A stretch of DNA of 6,670 bases from the NCBI GenBank assembly GCA_021811745.1, contig JAJZNH010000254.1, positions 2,909 through 9,578 of the forward strand, given 5' to 3'. Within the stretch, counting starts at the first letter, position 1. The number at the start of each line of letters is the position of its first letter. Position numbers and translations under genes: made by a program. This DNA is from Acidobacteriota bacterium. Its GTDB lineage: Bacteria > Acidobacteriota > Terriglobia > Terriglobales > Acidobacteriaceae. Shown here in pieces: positions 1 through 5,118 of this stretch. The notes beneath the pieces were generated by a model. It was not told the origin of the DNA. It saw nothing but the letters and a program-made list of their open reading frames with translations, and ran no database searches.

Positions 1-85
1 CCAACGGCGCGCCACCTCTGGTGAGGAGATTATTGGAGGAGGCAATCGGTAAGGAAAGATCGGGCTGGTTGTCGAATAGGCTCAT
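1..85 (-). CDS. N-terminal fragment of a probable RarA/MgsA-type AAA ATPase (partial)
   Basis: A minus-strand reading frame opens with ATG at 85-83 and stays open for 28 codons to base 1. It begins MSLFDNQPDLSL and ends RGGAPL. It overlaps the stop of the SpoU gene by ATGA, and a strong Shine-Dalgarno (GAGGAG) lies 7 bases before its ATG, so start and frame are well supported. The product is an inference: replication-associated recombination protein A in related bacteria often begins with MxLFDN, then a low-complexity stretch, then APLADRMRP and the Walker A region, and this fragment matches the first part and stops just before the rest. RarA is a cytoplasmic AAA+ ATPase acting at stalled replication forks. 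No catalytic motif lies within the window, so another protein with a similar start cannot be excluded. Confidence 0.55.
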   Translation of the reverse strand, partial: MSLFDNQPDLSLPIASSNNLLTRGGAPL

Positions 86-912
86 CGTCTGTCTCCTCGA
101 TGGGCCGACCGCCCGCCAGAAGGTGCGGAGCGTTGCCGCGAGGCTTCATAGAGTAGCACGCTGGCGGCGACGGCGGCGTTGAGGCTCTCCACTGGGCCGG
201 GGCAGGGAATGGTGATGACGCCATCGGCTCTGGATGCGAGTTCGGCAGGTACGCCGCTGCCCTCATTGCCGATGAGGAGAGAGGCCGGGCCGGACAGCTG
301 AACGAGGTTGGCAGGTTTGGCGCCGCTGGGAGCGGTGGTCCAGAGCCTTATGCCGGCCTGGCGCAGGCGGGTGAAGCACTCATCAGTGCTAACGGAGAGC
401 AGCGGAATGCGGAAGACACTGCCGGCAGAGGCGCGCACAGCCTTGGGGTTCCAGGCGCTGACGGTTCCTGGCAGGCTGAGGACACCCGCCGCGCCAAAGG
501 CCTCGGCGGAGCGCAGGATCGTGCCCAGGTTGCCGGGGTCCTGGAGACCGGCGAGGACAACGAACAGGGGCGGTTGGGTCCGGTCGGGGTTGAGCAAATC
601 AGCCCACTTCCAAGCTGGCGGCTCGATGAGGGCTGCGATGGGCTGCGGGGTTTCAGTGGTCAGCACGGTGTCGAGGAGCGGCTTGGAGACGAGCAGCACC
701 TCGAATTCCGGCGGAAGGTGCAGGGCTTCGAGAAGTTTCTCGGCTCCGAGTGCGGCAAAGACGCACTTGAACCTTAGTCCGGCACGGAGAGCCTCGCCCA
801 CCAGGTTCGGCCCCTCGACGCCGGCAAAGCCGCAGTTCGTTGGGTGGGCTAATGCGTGCCGCAGCTCCTTGACCCACGCGTTCTGCTTACTCTGTACAAT
901 GCGAACAGGCAT
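82..912 (-). CDS. SpoU/TrmH-family RNA 2'-O-methyltransferase
   Basis: A 276-residue SPOUT-class enzyme predicted to transfer a methyl group from S-adenosylmethionine to a ribose 2'-OH in rRNA or tRNA. Residues 1 to about 100 resemble the SpoU substrate-binding domain (SKQNAWVKELRHA, then VEGPNLVGEAL). The catalytic knot domain follows with all three SpoU motifs: motif 1 around 121-144 (DPGNLGTILRSAEAFGAAG, with N128 and R134), motif 2 at 213-220 (LIGNEGSG, with E217), and motif 3 around 235-256 (IPCPGPVESLNAAVAAS), which forms the SAM-binding knot. Length is normal for the two-domain family (RlmB, TrmH and TsnR-like). The exact target nucleotide cannot be told from sequence. The ATG at 912 has no Shine-Dalgarno but has TAGAAT exactly 7 bases upstream, suggesting a leaderless mRNA. 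No alternative start codon lies in the 48 bases upstream. The basic tail after residue 260 (GGRSAHRGDRR) overlaps the next gene. Confidence 0.93.
   Translation of the reverse strand: MPVRIVQSKQNAWVKELRHALAHPTNCGFAGVEGPNLVGEALRAGLRFKCVFAALGAEKLLEALHLPPEFEVLLVSKPLLDTVLTTETPQPIAALIEPPAWKWADLLNPDRTQPPLFVVLAGLQDPGNLGTILRSAEAFGAAGVLSLPGTVSAWNPKAVRASAGSVFRIPLLSVSTDECFTRLRQAGIRLWTTAPSGAKPANLVQLSGPASLLIGNEGSGVPAELASRADGVITIPCPGPVESLNAAVAASVLLYEASRQRSAPSGGRSAHRGDRR
93..98 (-). promoter_or_regulatory. Shine-Dalgarno of the gene starting at 85
   Basis: On the minus strand this reads GAGGAG, 7 bases before the ATG at 85. It lies inside the last codons of the SpoU methyltransferase gene, where it also encodes part of the RGD of the C-terminal tail. 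With the ATGA stop/start overlap it indicates translation of the downstream gene from the same mRNA, probably by coupling. Confidence 0.7.
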
Positions 913-919
913 CGAACCG

Positions 920-925
920 ATTCTA
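920..925 (-). promoter_or_regulatory. Possible -10 hexamer for leaderless transcription of the SpoU gene
   Basis: Read on the minus strand, this is TAGAAT, ending 7 bases before the ATG at 912. A TAnnnT box at this distance would place the transcription start at or next to the start codon. There is no Shine-Dalgarno before this ATG, which fits. No convincing -35 box is visible at 16-18 bases. Confidence 0.4.
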
Positions 926-977
926 CGGCGTTTTCGCCGTGGCGCGCGCCAGTGAGAGCGGGTGCAGAACTTGCACC
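925..977. repeat. Three successive palindromes in the divergent SpoU/tsaC intergenic region
   Basis: This stretch holds ACGGCG-TTTT-CGCCGT (925-940, perfect 6-bp arms), GGCGCGCGCC (941-950, a perfect 10-bp palindrome) and GGTGCA-GAACT-TGCACC (961-977, perfect 6-bp arms). They sit between two divergent start codons (912 and 1045). If the SpoU transcript starts near 912, they cover about -13 to -65 of that promoter. The third overlaps a weak -35-like TTGCAC facing tsaC. Operator or DNA-structure roles are inference. GC-rich DNA produces short palindromes by chance, and only the first and third contain non-GC bases. Confidence 0.4.
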
Positions 978-999
978 ACGGCTGGTGCTGTGATAGTTT
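971..999 (+). promoter_or_regulatory. Weak candidate promoter for tsaC
   Basis: TTGCAC at 971-976 and TAGTTT at 994-999 are spaced 17 bases apart, and a TGn extension (TGA, 991-993) precedes the second hexamer. Each box matches the sigma-70 consensus at only 3 of 6 positions, so spacing and the extended -10 carry the call. It would give a 5' leader of roughly 40 bases before the TTG at 1045. Confidence 0.25.
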
Positions 1000-1031
1000 C
1001 CGATTTTACGGCTCTTTTCAGTGTGGGAACC

Positions 1032-1035
1032 GAGG
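1032..1035 (+). promoter_or_regulatory. Shine-Dalgarno supporting the TTG start of tsaC
   Basis: GAGG lies 9 bases before TTG at 1045. An in-frame TAA at 1036-1038 rules out any start further upstream, so this site decides the start. Confidence 0.6.
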
Positions 1036-1044
1036 TAAATCCTC

Positions 1045-1689
1045 TTGTCGGCGGAGATACTGCGCGTCCATCCCGATGAACCCCAACCAGAGCGGATCGA
1101 TTACGTCGTCTCCTGCTTGCGTCAGGGCGGTGTCGTTGCGCTGCCCACCGACACCTTTTACGGGCTGGCCGTGGATCCGGTGAATCTTCATGCGGTGGAA
1201 CAGATCTATCACATCAAGACCCGGCAGAAGCACAAACCGCTGTCACTGCTGATTGCGTCAGCGGCGCAGGCTTATGAATTGGCGCGCGACACCGACGTGC
1301 TTTTCGACAAGCTGGCGGAGCGTTTCTGGCCTGGACCGCTGACCATCATCGTACGCGCGGGAACCAAGTTGCCGCTGCGCTCGACGGCGCATACCGGCAA
1401 CGTGGCCATCCGGGTGCCGGATGCGGCTATTCCCCGCGCCGTGGTGGAGCGCTTTGGACTGCCCATCACGGCCACTTCAGCAAACTTGCAGGGGGCAGCG
1501 GAGTGTACCCATGCGGCCTGCGTCCGCGATCAGATTGGCGACCGCATTCCGCTGATTGTGGATGGTGGACCGACAGCGCACGTATTGCCCACCACCATCG
1601 TCGATCTCTCGCTGGGGCCGGGGCGCTGGGAGATTCTCCGCGAGGGCGCCATCCCCACGCACGAAATTGTCATGGTGTTGCAGCGATAA
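1045..1689 (+). CDS. tsaC: L-threonylcarbamoyladenylate synthase (Sua5/YrdC/YciO family)
   Basis: A 214-residue YrdC-domain enzyme. The family makes threonylcarbamoyl-AMP from threonine, bicarbonate and ATP in the cytoplasm. TsaD with TsaB and TsaE then uses it to place t6A at position 37 of tRNAs reading ANN codons. Motifs in order: PTDTFYGL (34-41), the KxR pair K58/R60, KHKPLSLLI (62-70), FWPGPLT (94-100), VAIRVPD (120-126), TSAN with the SxN pair S145/N147 (144-147), TTIVDL (183-188) and ILREG (197-201). KxR with SxN favours a true synthase over the related YciO group. At this length it is the short TsaC-like form without the C-terminal Sua5 domain. The start is TTG, supported by GAGG 9 bases upstream and by the in-frame TAA at 1036. 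It forms an operon with the DUF218 gene one base downstream. Confidence 0.9.
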   Translation: MSAEILRVHPDEPQPERIDYVVSCLRQGGVVALPTDTFYGLAVDPVNLHAVEQIYHIKTRQKHKPLSLLIASAAQAYELARDTDVLFDKLAERFWPGPLTIIVRAGTKLPLRSTAHTGNVAIRVPDAAIPRAVVERFGLPITATSANLQGAAECTHAACVRDQIGDRIPLIVDGGPTAHVLPTTIVDLSLGPGRWEILREGAIPTHEIVMVLQR

Positions 1690-1690
1690 G

Positions 1691-2320
1691 ATGGAGCGCA
1701 TGGTGCGCCAAGCGAAACTGCGGCGCCGCAAATGGGCACTGGCCGCGGCGGCTGTGCTGCTCATGGCGCTGGCAGCGGGTGCCGCGGCGTGGTGTGACTG
1801 GGTGTATCGGCAGATCGAGCACTACGCCCACATCAATCAGGCGGCGCCCGCCGATGCAATCGCAGTTTTAGGCGCGGCGGAGTACGACGGCCGGCCTTCG
1901 CCGGTGTATCGTGCACGCCTGGACCACGCGCTTGACCTCTACCAGCACGGCTTCGCTCCCTTGATTGTTACCCTGGGCGGTCCGGGCGGCGATCGGTACA
2001 CCGAGGGTGGCGTTGGCCGCGAGTACCTCATGAGCAAGGGCGTACCGGAACGCAGAATCATTGCCGAGACGCATAGCCGCGATACGGAGGAGGCAATGCG
2101 CAACCTGGCCGTAATCGCGCGCGCTAATGACCTGCGGCGGTTGGTGATCGTGAGCGATGGAACGCATCTTTTCAGGATTCATGCTCTCTGCGCCGCAGAC
2201 GGACTGGATGTATTGACCTCGCCCCGGCGGCGCCTGGACGTGGCCGGTGGCTCATCGGATAATGCCCACATCATGCACGAGATTCTTAGCTACACGGCGT
2301 GGAGGATGCACCTGCACTGA
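1691..2320 (+). CDS. YdcF/SanA/ElyC-like DUF218 protein, membrane-anchored
   Basis: A 209-residue protein. The basic N-terminus (RQAKLRRRK, 6-14) and one hydrophobic segment (about 15-35) suggest a single inner-membrane anchor with the domain outside the cytoplasm. The DUF218 domain follows: ADAIAVLGAAEYDGRPSPVY (54-73), ARLDHALDLY (75-84), IVTLGGPGGD (92-101), E105, the stretch YLMSKGVPERRIIAE (112-126), SRDTEEAMRNL (129-139), and VIVSDGTHLFRIHAL (152-166), which corresponds to the usual VTSxxHMxRA motif. Family members include E. coli SanA and ElyC, linked to envelope integrity and lipid-carrier metabolism; the biochemical activity is poorly defined. ATG at 1691 follows the tsaC stop by one base, so translation is probably coupled. 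It lacks a clear Shine-Dalgarno. ATG at 1700 is an alternative, but its GGAG is only 3 bases away. Confidence 0.85.
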   Translation: MERMVRQAKLRRRKWALAAAAVLLMALAAGAAAWCDWVYRQIEHYAHINQAAPADAIAVLGAAEYDGRPSPVYRARLDHALDLYQHGFAPLIVTLGGPGGDRYTEGGVGREYLMSKGVPERRIIAETHSRDTEEAMRNLAVIARANDLRRLVIVSDGTHLFRIHALCAADGLDVLTSPRRRLDVAGGSSDNAHIMHEILSYTAWRMHLH

Positions 2321-2351
2321 AAACTGCGGCGCGTCTGCAGCTTTGCAGTTT
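2320..2351. terminator. Possible bidirectional terminator between the convergent DUF218 and DUF92 genes
   Basis: AAACTGC (2321-2327) pairs with GCAGTTT (2345-2351) across a 17-base loop, directly after the DUF218 stop. The plus strand offers an alternative tighter hairpin, CTGCA-GCTT-TGCAG (2335-2348), followed by TTT. On the minus strand the longer stem ends in GCAGTTTT. The T runs are short and the loop is long, so intrinsic termination is plausible but weak. The position between converging genes is what supports it. Confidence 0.4.
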
Positions 2352-2379
2352 GGCACCTGTTCGGGAAGGCAGCCGGCCT

Positions 2380-2393
2380 GCTCGTTGGCGAGC
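2380..2393. repeat. Small GC-rich hairpin just past the DUF92 stop
   Basis: GCTCG-TTGG-CGAGC is a perfect 5-bp stem with a 4-base loop, starting 3 bases beyond the DUF92 stop codon at 2398-2396. No T run follows on either strand, so it may stabilise the 3' end rather than terminate transcription. It could also be chance. Confidence 0.25.
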
Positions 2394-2395
2394 CC

Positions 2396-3271
2396 TCACC
2401 GCAAATAGACCATCAACGCCAAGGCCAAGCCTGCTGCGGCGGCGGTGGAGAGGAAATTGACGGCGTCATTCTTGAGCCAGCCGCGCTGTTCGAGGGTGGC
2501 TCCGAGGAGGCTGTCAAAGAGAAAGCCGAAGATTCCTGCCGCAGTGCTGACCAGGAACATGTTGGCGCGGCCGCCAAGGACGAGGGTTCCGGCAGTGGCC
2601 ACCGTGGCCGAGGCTGAGACGCCGGCCAGCACGCCCAGGGGGCTGATCGCGCCGTCGCAGCCGGCCTGCACACGGCGCAGGGTGGTAATCATCCTTGGGC
2701 GGCCTCCGAAGACCTGGCCGATCTCGGAGGAAACCGTGTCGGCGGCGGCTTCGGTCAGGGCTGCCAGCCCTGCCGTTGGCAGAATTGCCGGTGCCAGAAT
2801 GGCGTGCGCGAACCAGCCGCTGCTTGCCAGCGAGGACCGTGCGAAAGGACTCGAAATAATGGCTGCAACGCCCAGATTGGCCGCCACTTGTGCGGCCGAT
2901 CGTCCTTGCCCTCTTTCCGCGGTGCCGAGGCGCTGCTTGTGACTGCGGCCCAAGCGCGTGGCGGCAAAAGCAAGGATGAAAACCGTGATTACAGCCCCGA
3001 GGTCCGTGTGCAACGGATCATAAGGTGGGGCCAAGGTGGAAAACATCAGGCTGGCGGTAATGACCGCGCCCGCAATCGCGGCCCAGGGAGTCGCCGCGCG
3101 CAGCTTCCAGGTGACCACCCCGAGCAGCGCGCTGAGGCTCAAGGTCCAGATGACAGCCGCTACCGAAATTGCCGCCAAGTTGCGGGCTTGCCATGCTGCC
3201 TCCACGGCGACCAGCGGCAACACCGCGAGCAGCACCAGTCTTGAGTCCCAATCCGTCTTCGATTGCGCCAT
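2396..3271 (-). CDS. DUF92 family integral membrane protein (VTE6/TMEM19-like)
   Basis: A 291-residue, strongly hydrophobic protein with roughly seven or eight predicted membrane segments (about 12-28, 33-52, 62-80, 88-106, 153-172, 212-232, 236-258 and 271-290). Family signatures: GRSAAQVAAN (123-132), then LTEAAADTVSSEIGQVFGG (172-190), RMITTLRRVQAGCDGAISPLG (193-213) and FDSLLGATLEQ (252-262). Conserved acidic residues E174, D178, E183, D206 and D253 cluster in the C-terminal half. DUF92 includes plant and cyanobacterial VTE6, which phosphorylates phytyl phosphate, and human TMEM19; the role in a non-photosynthetic bacterium is unknown. The position usually reading GTDG is GCDG here. The ATG at 3271 is the first possible start, since an in-frame TGA lies three codons upstream. 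No well-spaced Shine-Dalgarno is visible; AAGGA directly abuts the ATG. TACGAT lies 8 bases upstream. The gene appears to be transcribed alone. Confidence 0.87.
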   Translation of the reverse strand: MAQSKTDWDSRLVLLAVLPLVAVEAAWQARNLAAISVAAVIWTLSLSALLGVVTWKLRAATPWAAIAGAVITASLMFSTLAPPYDPLHTDLGAVITVFILAFAATRLGRSHKQRLGTAERGQGRSAAQVAANLGVAAIISSPFARSSLASSGWFAHAILAPAILPTAGLAALTEAAADTVSSEIGQVFGGRPRMITTLRRVQAGCDGAISPLGVLAGVSASATVATAGTLVLGGRANMFLVSTAAGIFGFLFDSLLGATLEQRGWLKNDAVNFLSTAAAAGLALALMVYLR

Positions 3272-3415
3272 TCCTTCTCATCGTACCTTCTGAACATGCT
3301 CTGCGTGCTCCTCGCAGCGAATGCACGGGCGGGCGTTCCACCGCGCGGCAGGGGGCTGGCCTTTGGGGCGGCGGTTGGACGGGGCGGGGGTTCCGCCTGA
3401 GGAAACTTGAGGCTG

Positions 3416-3444
3416 TTTTTTGCCCTGGCTGCGTGATTTACAAT
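3416..3444 (+). promoter_or_regulatory. Candidate promoter of the lipoprotein gene
   Basis: TACAAT (3439-3444) matches the -10 consensus at 5 of 6 positions. The only thing near the -35 position is a T run (3416-3421) 17 bases upstream; TTGAGG at 3407 is too far. The predicted transcript would start near 3451, leaving a leader of about 18 bases to the ATG at 3469. The hexamer sits within a palindrome listed separately. Confidence 0.45.
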
Positions 3445-3447
3445 CAC
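3433..3447. promoter_or_regulatory. 15-bp palindrome over the lipoprotein -10 box (possible operator)
   Basis: GTGATTTACAATCAC is a perfect inverted repeat with 6-bp arms (GTGATT and AATCAC) and a 3-base centre. The candidate -10 TACAAT takes up its centre and the start of its right arm. A dimeric regulator bound here would block RNA polymerase. The operator role is inferred from position and symmetry only. Confidence 0.4.
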
Positions 3448-3468
3448 CAAGTAGCACGAAAGTATTGG

Positions 3469-4998
3469 ATGAAGCTCTATTCTATGAATGCAGGCTGGGC
3501 GCGCGTGCGGCTGGCGGGAGTGGGTGCGAGTTTTGCACTCGCTGTCCTGATCGCCGGTTGCGGAAACTATTATCAGCCCGTGGTGACGCCGGTGCCGACC
3601 AATGGGCCGCCGGCGCAGCCGACAGCGTATGCTGTCGTGGTTTCCTCTACGGGTGCCACAACGCCGGGCGTAGCCACGATCATCGACTACTCCGGCGACT
3701 CGGTGATGGCTGAGGCGCCCATCGGGATCAGCCCCATCGGGTTTGCCCTGGAGTCCGACGGTTTCAACGGCTATTCCATTAACTCCGATGGCACAATCAC
3801 GAACATTCCCATTACAACCCAGCTCCAGCAAAAGCTGGAATTATTTACAACCCTTCCTCCTACCGCAAAGGTCCTCAATCTGTTCTCGCCTTCGTTTGGT
3901 CTTTGGGCGACCAATCTCAACGGCGACGTCGCCGATGTTTTCACCGGCAGTCCGCAGACATTTCAACTCGCCGTTCCTGTTGCGCCTACGCCGGTCACCA
4001 TTGCTGGCGCGCCGATAGGGCAGGGCCAGCGCGAGTATGTGATCAGCCAGAATTTCGCCGATTCAACGGGGTTGACCTGCAACACTTCGCCGAGTACCGT
4101 CACAACCGATGGAGTGGCGACGCCCATCGAAATAAGTACCGATTCCGTTGATGTTCCGATTCCTGTCGGCAAGTGCCCCGTGTATGCCGTGCCGAGCACC
4201 GATCTGAAGCGCCTCTTCGTGCTGAATCGCGGCGACGATACGATTACCGTCATCAACAGTCAGAACAACACCCTCGATGCTTGCACGCCGTTTCTGAACC
4301 AGAACGGCCAGCCCGTAACCTGCCATCCCACGTTGCCGCTGTCGCTTTCAGCCGTGGCCGCCACCCGCATCAAGCCACCCAACGGGACGGCGGGGATGCC
4401 CCAGATCGCCGGGCCGGTGGATGCCGAATACAACGCAGCCACTCAGCAATTGGTCGTTGCCGACTACACGGGCGGCACCATCAGCATTATTGATGTGAGT
4501 CTGGATCAATATGGCAATGACAGCCCGACCTTCGGAACCACCTATACCGTTCCGGTGGGCAACAATCCGGCTAGCGTGACGGCTCTCTACGATGGTAGCC
4601 GTGCTTATGCCGCCAATCAGAGCGATGGCACTGTGACCGTCGTTAACTTGTCCAGCCACACAGTGGAAAAGACGCTCACGGTCGAGGGCCATCCGCGCAC
4701 GGTCGTCTCCACCCAGAATTCCGAGTACAGCAAAGTCTATGTAGCGTCGCCGGATAGCCCCTATATCACCGTCATTGAATCGACTCCGTCGGTCCTGGAC
4801 CAGATTGCCACAACGGTTCTGGTCGAGGGCAACGTAGTGGACGTGCGTACGACCACGCCAAATGGAGGCCGAGGCAACAACGCCAATTTCAGCAGCCGCA
4901 TCCCAGGCTACGGCCAGCCCTGTAACCTGCCTCCAGCGCTCATGACTGCCAAGTACGGCGCCACTTACACCCTTACGGACTGCCAGGCAAGTCCGTAG
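3469..4998 (+). CDS. Lipoprotein with YVTN/YncE-like beta-propeller repeats
   Basis: A 509-residue exported protein. The signal peptide has basic residues K2, R12 and R14, a hydrophobic core at 15-28 and lipobox IAGC, predicting cleavage before C31 and lipid attachment there. A proline-rich linker (about 37-52) follows. Propeller blades are clearest in the C-terminal part: RLFVLNRGDDTITVINS (248-264), QLVVADYTGGTISIIDVS (327-344), AYAANQSDGTVTVVNLSS (379-396) and KVYVASPDSPYITVIEST (422-439), most followed by a VGxxP- or EGHPR-type loop. There is no CxxCH, so no c-type haem. Six cysteines follow the lipobox (204, 236, 272, 285, 485 and 505), enough for three disulfides. The function is unknown; such lipoproteins are common in Acidobacteriota and probably bind partners or ligands at the cell surface. 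ATG at 3469 is preferred because it gives a complete signal peptide; ATG at 3484 would also keep most of it. Neither has a strong Shine-Dalgarno. Confidence 0.85.
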   Translation: MKLYSMNAGWARVRLAGVGASFALAVLIAGCGNYYQPVVTPVPTNGPPAQPTAYAVVVSSTGATTPGVATIIDYSGDSVMAEAPIGISPIGFALESDGFNGYSINSDGTITNIPITTQLQQKLELFTTLPPTAKVLNLFSPSFGLWATNLNGDVADVFTGSPQTFQLAVPVAPTPVTIAGAPIGQGQREYVISQNFADSTGLTCNTSPSTVTTDGVATPIEISTDSVDVPIPVGKCPVYAVPSTDLKRLFVLNRGDDTITVINSQNNTLDACTPFLNQNGQPVTCHPTLPLSLSAVAATRIKPPNGTAGMPQIAGPVDAEYNAATQQLVVADYTGGTISIIDVSLDQYGNDSPTFGTTYTVPVGNNPASVTALYDGSRAYAANQSDGTVTVVNLSSHTVEKTLTVEGHPRTVVSTQNSEYSKVYVASPDSPYITVIESTPSVLDQIATTVLVEGNVVDVRTTTPNGGRGNNANFSSRIPGYGQPCNLPPALMTAKYGATYTLTDCQASP

Positions 4999-5018
4999 CC
5001 ATAACGCAGCACCTATGG
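4999..5018. repeat. Weak hairpin just after the lipoprotein stop
   Basis: CCATA (4999-5003) pairs with TATGG (5014-5018) around a 10-base loop, starting right after the lipoprotein stop codon. No T run follows, so it is not a convincing terminator alone. Confidence 0.15.
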
Positions 5019-5056
5019 GCGCGAATATCGGATTCAGCAGAGATGTGCGGATTGTA

Positions 5057-5101
5057 TTGAAGGGTCATTTCCCCCGGCGGGATTGGCCCTTCGGTTGTTT
5101 T
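5057..5101 (+). terminator. Nested hairpin with T-rich tail ahead of tlyA (terminator or leader structure)
   Basis: GAAGGG (5059-5064) pairs with CCCTTC (5087-5092), extendable to 8 bp by two G-U pairs (TTGAAGGG with CCCTTCGG). The 22-base interval contains a small inner hairpin, CCC-GGC-GGG (5073-5081). The outer stem is followed by TTGTTTT (5095-5101). This resembles an intrinsic terminator for the upstream lipoprotein gene. It ends only 2 bases before the ATG at 5104, and I see no good tlyA promoter downstream of it. It may therefore be part of the tlyA leader. Confidence 0.45.
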
Positions 5102-5105
5102 GAAT

Positions 5106-5109
5106 GGAG
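5106..5109 (+). promoter_or_regulatory. Shine-Dalgarno favouring the tlyA start at 5119
   Basis: GGAG lies 9 bases before ATG at 5119. The in-frame ATG at 5104 has only a T-rich stretch upstream and no such site. Confidence 0.55.
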
Positions 5110-5118
5110 TCTGCGGGC

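Larger units (their letters stand above)
3272..3468. other. Divergent intergenic region between DUF92 and the lipoprotein gene
   Basis: This 197-base region separates two divergent starts. On the minus strand TACGAT (3280-3285) lies 8 bases before the DUF92 ATG. On the plus strand a T6 run (3416-3421) and TACAAT (3439-3444) lead to the lipoprotein gene. The G-rich centre (about 3320-3400) shows no gene, RNA or repeat that I recognise. Confidence 0.5.

Noticed and set aside
308..955. A 215-codon plus-strand open frame opposite the SpoU gene
   Set aside because: It is antisense to all three SpoU motifs, is Arg/Ser/Ala-rich and shows no domain. The opposite frame explains the sequence fully.
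2445..2942. A 165-codon plus-strand open frame within the DUF92 gene
   Set aside because: It is antisense to the conserved DUF92 motifs and Arg/Pro/Ala-rich; a shadow frame.
3169..3468. In-frame extension of the lipoprotein gene upstream of 3469
   Set aside because: It would run over the DUF92 start and the divergent promoter region, bury the signal peptide and lipobox inside the protein, and has a low-complexity composition unlike the mature protein.
3160..3831. A 223-codon minus-strand open frame across the lipoprotein start and the divergent region
   Set aside because: It overlaps the lipoprotein signal peptide in antisense and the DUF92 N-terminus in another frame, with no recognisable domain.
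3469..4998. The propeller lipoprotein as a cytochrome cd1-type haem protein
   Set aside because: YVTN repeats resemble the d1-haem propeller, but there is no CxxCH motif and no sign of a cytochrome domain or denitrification genes nearby.
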